NCBI GenBank assembly: GCA_963575645.1
Contig: OY754465.1
Coordinates: 27,229,501 to 27,293,500, forward strand
Reading direction: 5' to 3'
DNA length: 64,000 nt
Origin: Xanthostigma xanthostigma
Taxonomy: Eukaryota; Arthropoda; Insecta; Raphidioptera; Raphidiidae
Of this stretch, positions 62,124 through 64,000 are shown piece after piece. Under the pieces are notes generated by a model. It saw nothing but the letters and a program-made list of their open reading frames with translations. It was not told the DNA's origin and did no database searches. Position numbers and translations under genes: made by a program. The number at the start of each line of letters is the position of its first letter. Within the stretch, counting starts at the first letter, position 1.

Positions 62124-64000
62124 TACAGGGTGTTTGGCACATGAACCGACACAATTTTTTGGGTGGCTCTCGTGGTCATTGTGATCATTTTAACCCCAAT
62201 GACTTTTGCCCTAAGTGTTATGGTTATCGAGATACGATTTTTTTTAGTTATTTTCGAAAATTGGCCTAAAAATTGCCTTCAAAAAATCGTGACCTGTTTG
62301 TTTTTGGTACTAGAGACACGAAAATACATTTATTGAGTTCTCGAATGACTCCTTGTTCTAAATGAATTATAATTTTATGCAAATAGTATCAGGAAAAAGA
62401 TCCTATGGACTTTTAAAGTGCCTGTATTAATAAAAACCAGTAGAAAAAAATAATTGATAAATCATTTAAAAAAAAATTAACGGGTATTTAGAAATTAGTT
62501 TTGTTTAGAAAAATACTCCACTTTATCCTCTTTTTAACGATATGCCACATGTCATATTTATCATTCAGAATGCAGTTAAATTAAACATTACCCGTTTACA
62601 AGAGTCAACTCGTGCGCCAAAAAATATCAAGTCACATAGCCAGCCGTTATGGATCTAGGATGTGAATAACAAGTCTTGTTTCACTTTTCATTAAATGATA
62701 TTGACTGTTAAACAGGTAAACAATGATTACAAAATTTGCTCAAATTGTGCCCCTCCACATCGGATACAAGCACGACACCTATTTCTAATTTCAACAGTTG
62801 TTGTTCTCAAAAGCATTTCCCTTTTTATTATTTCAAATGCAGCATCTATTCTTTCTATTAAATTTTCTCTGCTAGGTGTCAGGTCTGGGGATCGCGCGGG
62901 CCACGGGATTGGGCCCATTCTTCCAATCCACGAATTGATGAAAGAATAATTTAAAAACTCGCGTACTGTTCGTTGGCCGGACAACCGTCATTCTGAAACA
63001 CTATCGGCACGTCTTCTTCGTACACAGGCACTTCTGCCAATAACTCTGGGAGATTATTCTCTAAAAATTCCAAATATGCATCTCCGTTGAACTGTAGTGT
63101 AATGAAATGCGTGCATCTTGTTCTTCTGAAGAAGAGACCACACTTTCCAAATTGTCAAATTAAGTCTGCAAGCGACAACTCGTATGCTAACTGTTGGATC
63201 ATCTTGGAAAGCTTGGAGGATCCTCTCATCCACTGCAACATCAATTTGTCTGATATTGACTCGAGGCTCTTGAAAATTTAAGTTTCCGGTCTCTCTCAAA
63301 CGTCGATACGTTGTTGCAAATGTTTCGTGCTGGGGTAAACGGCGATCGGGATATCTCTCGTGATAAATTCGTCGTGCTTCACGGGAGACGCAATTGGCGG
63401 TGCCATATGCCAATATCATGTCAGCGTACTCTTCGTTGGTAAAGTTAGGCATTGTAAGACAACAACGAAAAACTTAACAACACCCCAAAATGTTACAACA
63501 AATAACAACAGATAATCAAAGCCTGCTCTTTATCACTGTATTGTTCCAACCTGACTTGATATTTTTTGGCGTACGAGTTGACTCTTGCAAACTGGTAATG
63601 TTTAATTTGGCTACATTCTGAATGATAAATATGACATGTGGCATATCGTTGAAAAGAGGATAAAGTGGAGTATTTTTCTAAACAAAACTAATTTCTAAAT
63701 ACCCGTTAATTTTTTTTAAATGATTTATCAATTTTTTTTCTACTGGTTTTTATTAATACAGGCACTTTAAAAGTCCATAGGATCTTTTTCCTGATACTAT
63801 TTGCATAAAATTATGATTCATTTAGAACAAGGAGTCATTCGAGAACTCAATAAATGTATTTTCGTGTTTCTAGTACCAAAAACAAACAGGTTACGATTTC
63901 TTGAAGGCAATTTTAGGCCAATTTTCGAAAATAACTAAAAAAATCGTATCTCGATAACCATAACACTTAGGGCAAAAGTCATTGGGGTTAAAATGATCAC
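62124..64000 (-). mobile_element. DD41D-type element, 510-bp TIRs, cut by window end
   Basis: TACAGGGTGTTTGGCACAT at 62124, preceded by TA, begins a left arm reaching about 62636. The right arm starts near 63550 and continues to the last base; base 64000 pairs with base 62181, so about 57 bases lie outside. Shared blocks include TTAACCCCAATGACTTTTGC, CTCGAATGACTCCTTGTTC and GCCACATGTCATATTTATC. A deleted transposase lies between on the minus strand. The complete element would be about 1.93 kb. Confidence 0.88.
62727..63452 (-). pseudogene. DD41D-type transposase, two internal deletions
   Basis: MPNFTNEEYADMILAYGTAN and VSREARRIYHERYPDRRLPQ form the N-terminal helix-turn-helix, followed by the second one (SIRVVACRLNLTIWKVWSLL). 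The sequence then skips the first catalytic block and continues, in another frame, with LNGDAYLEFLENNLPELLAE and VFQNDGCPA (second aspartate). A final segment has SWIGRMGPIPWPARSPDLTP but then goes straight to RENLIERIDAAFEIIKREM, so the third aspartate (usually P-L-D-F-F-L-W-G) is deleted. It ends with CIRCGGAQFEQIL. The DNA-binding region survives best. Confidence 0.88.

Overview
The window is AT-rich, repeat-dense eukaryotic DNA from an animal genome, most likely an insect. The kinds of transposon present support this: mariner relatives with about 41 residues between the last two aspartates, Tc1, pogo, hAT, piggyBac, Harbinger, a RepHel Helitron and Penelope-like elements. Short repeats with RTE-type heads and tails (ACCGGTCAAGTGC, CCTTTCGG...AACCCTAAAAA) and 'TCGGTTAA' foldbacks recall moth and butterfly genomes, but this taxonomic hint is weak and from memory. 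I found no host gene, rRNA, functional tRNA, CRISPR array or bacterial feature that I could support. The region reads as intergenic or intronic.

Layout. 0-11 kb: a composite Helitron-derived block, a perfect palindrome, a long-TIR MITE, a dead mariner-type transposase, foldbacks and a roughly 1.1-kb repeat with internal 156-bp units. 11.8-16.7 kb: a near full-length Helitron on the minus strand with recognisable ends, whose decayed RepHel gene is split by a 606-bp foldback element with minisatellite-bearing arms and an 11-bp target duplication. 17-29 kb: piggyBac and pogo remnants, a hairpin MITE, a deleted mariner relative, Helitron-like short repeats, a Penelope GIY-YIG fragment, and two Harbinger fragments fused in opposite orientation inside another repeat. 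29-46 kb: Penelope tails including an inverted pair, several palindromes, a 2.3-kb element with 480-bp TIRs, a TTAA-flanked piggyBac MITE and a pogo deletion derivative. 46-64 kb: a 1-kb foldback, a hAT MITE with 8-bp target duplication, a Tc1 derivative, a second hairpin MITE, a second tRNA-containing repeat, and two more mariner relatives, the last cut by the window end.

Nothing here forms a working pathway. Every transposase, helicase or endonuclease reading frame carries stops, frameshifts, deletions or catalytic-site losses. The most interesting signals are structural. Penelope-type tails at six places keep a hammerhead-ribozyme-like core (CTGAAGA, a short helix, GAAA). A repeat family combines a pol III tRNA-like segment, an ACGT microsatellite and a 13-bp terminal hairpin. 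Several foldback families share ends but not interiors. Many elements are nested, so relative insertion ages can be read directly.
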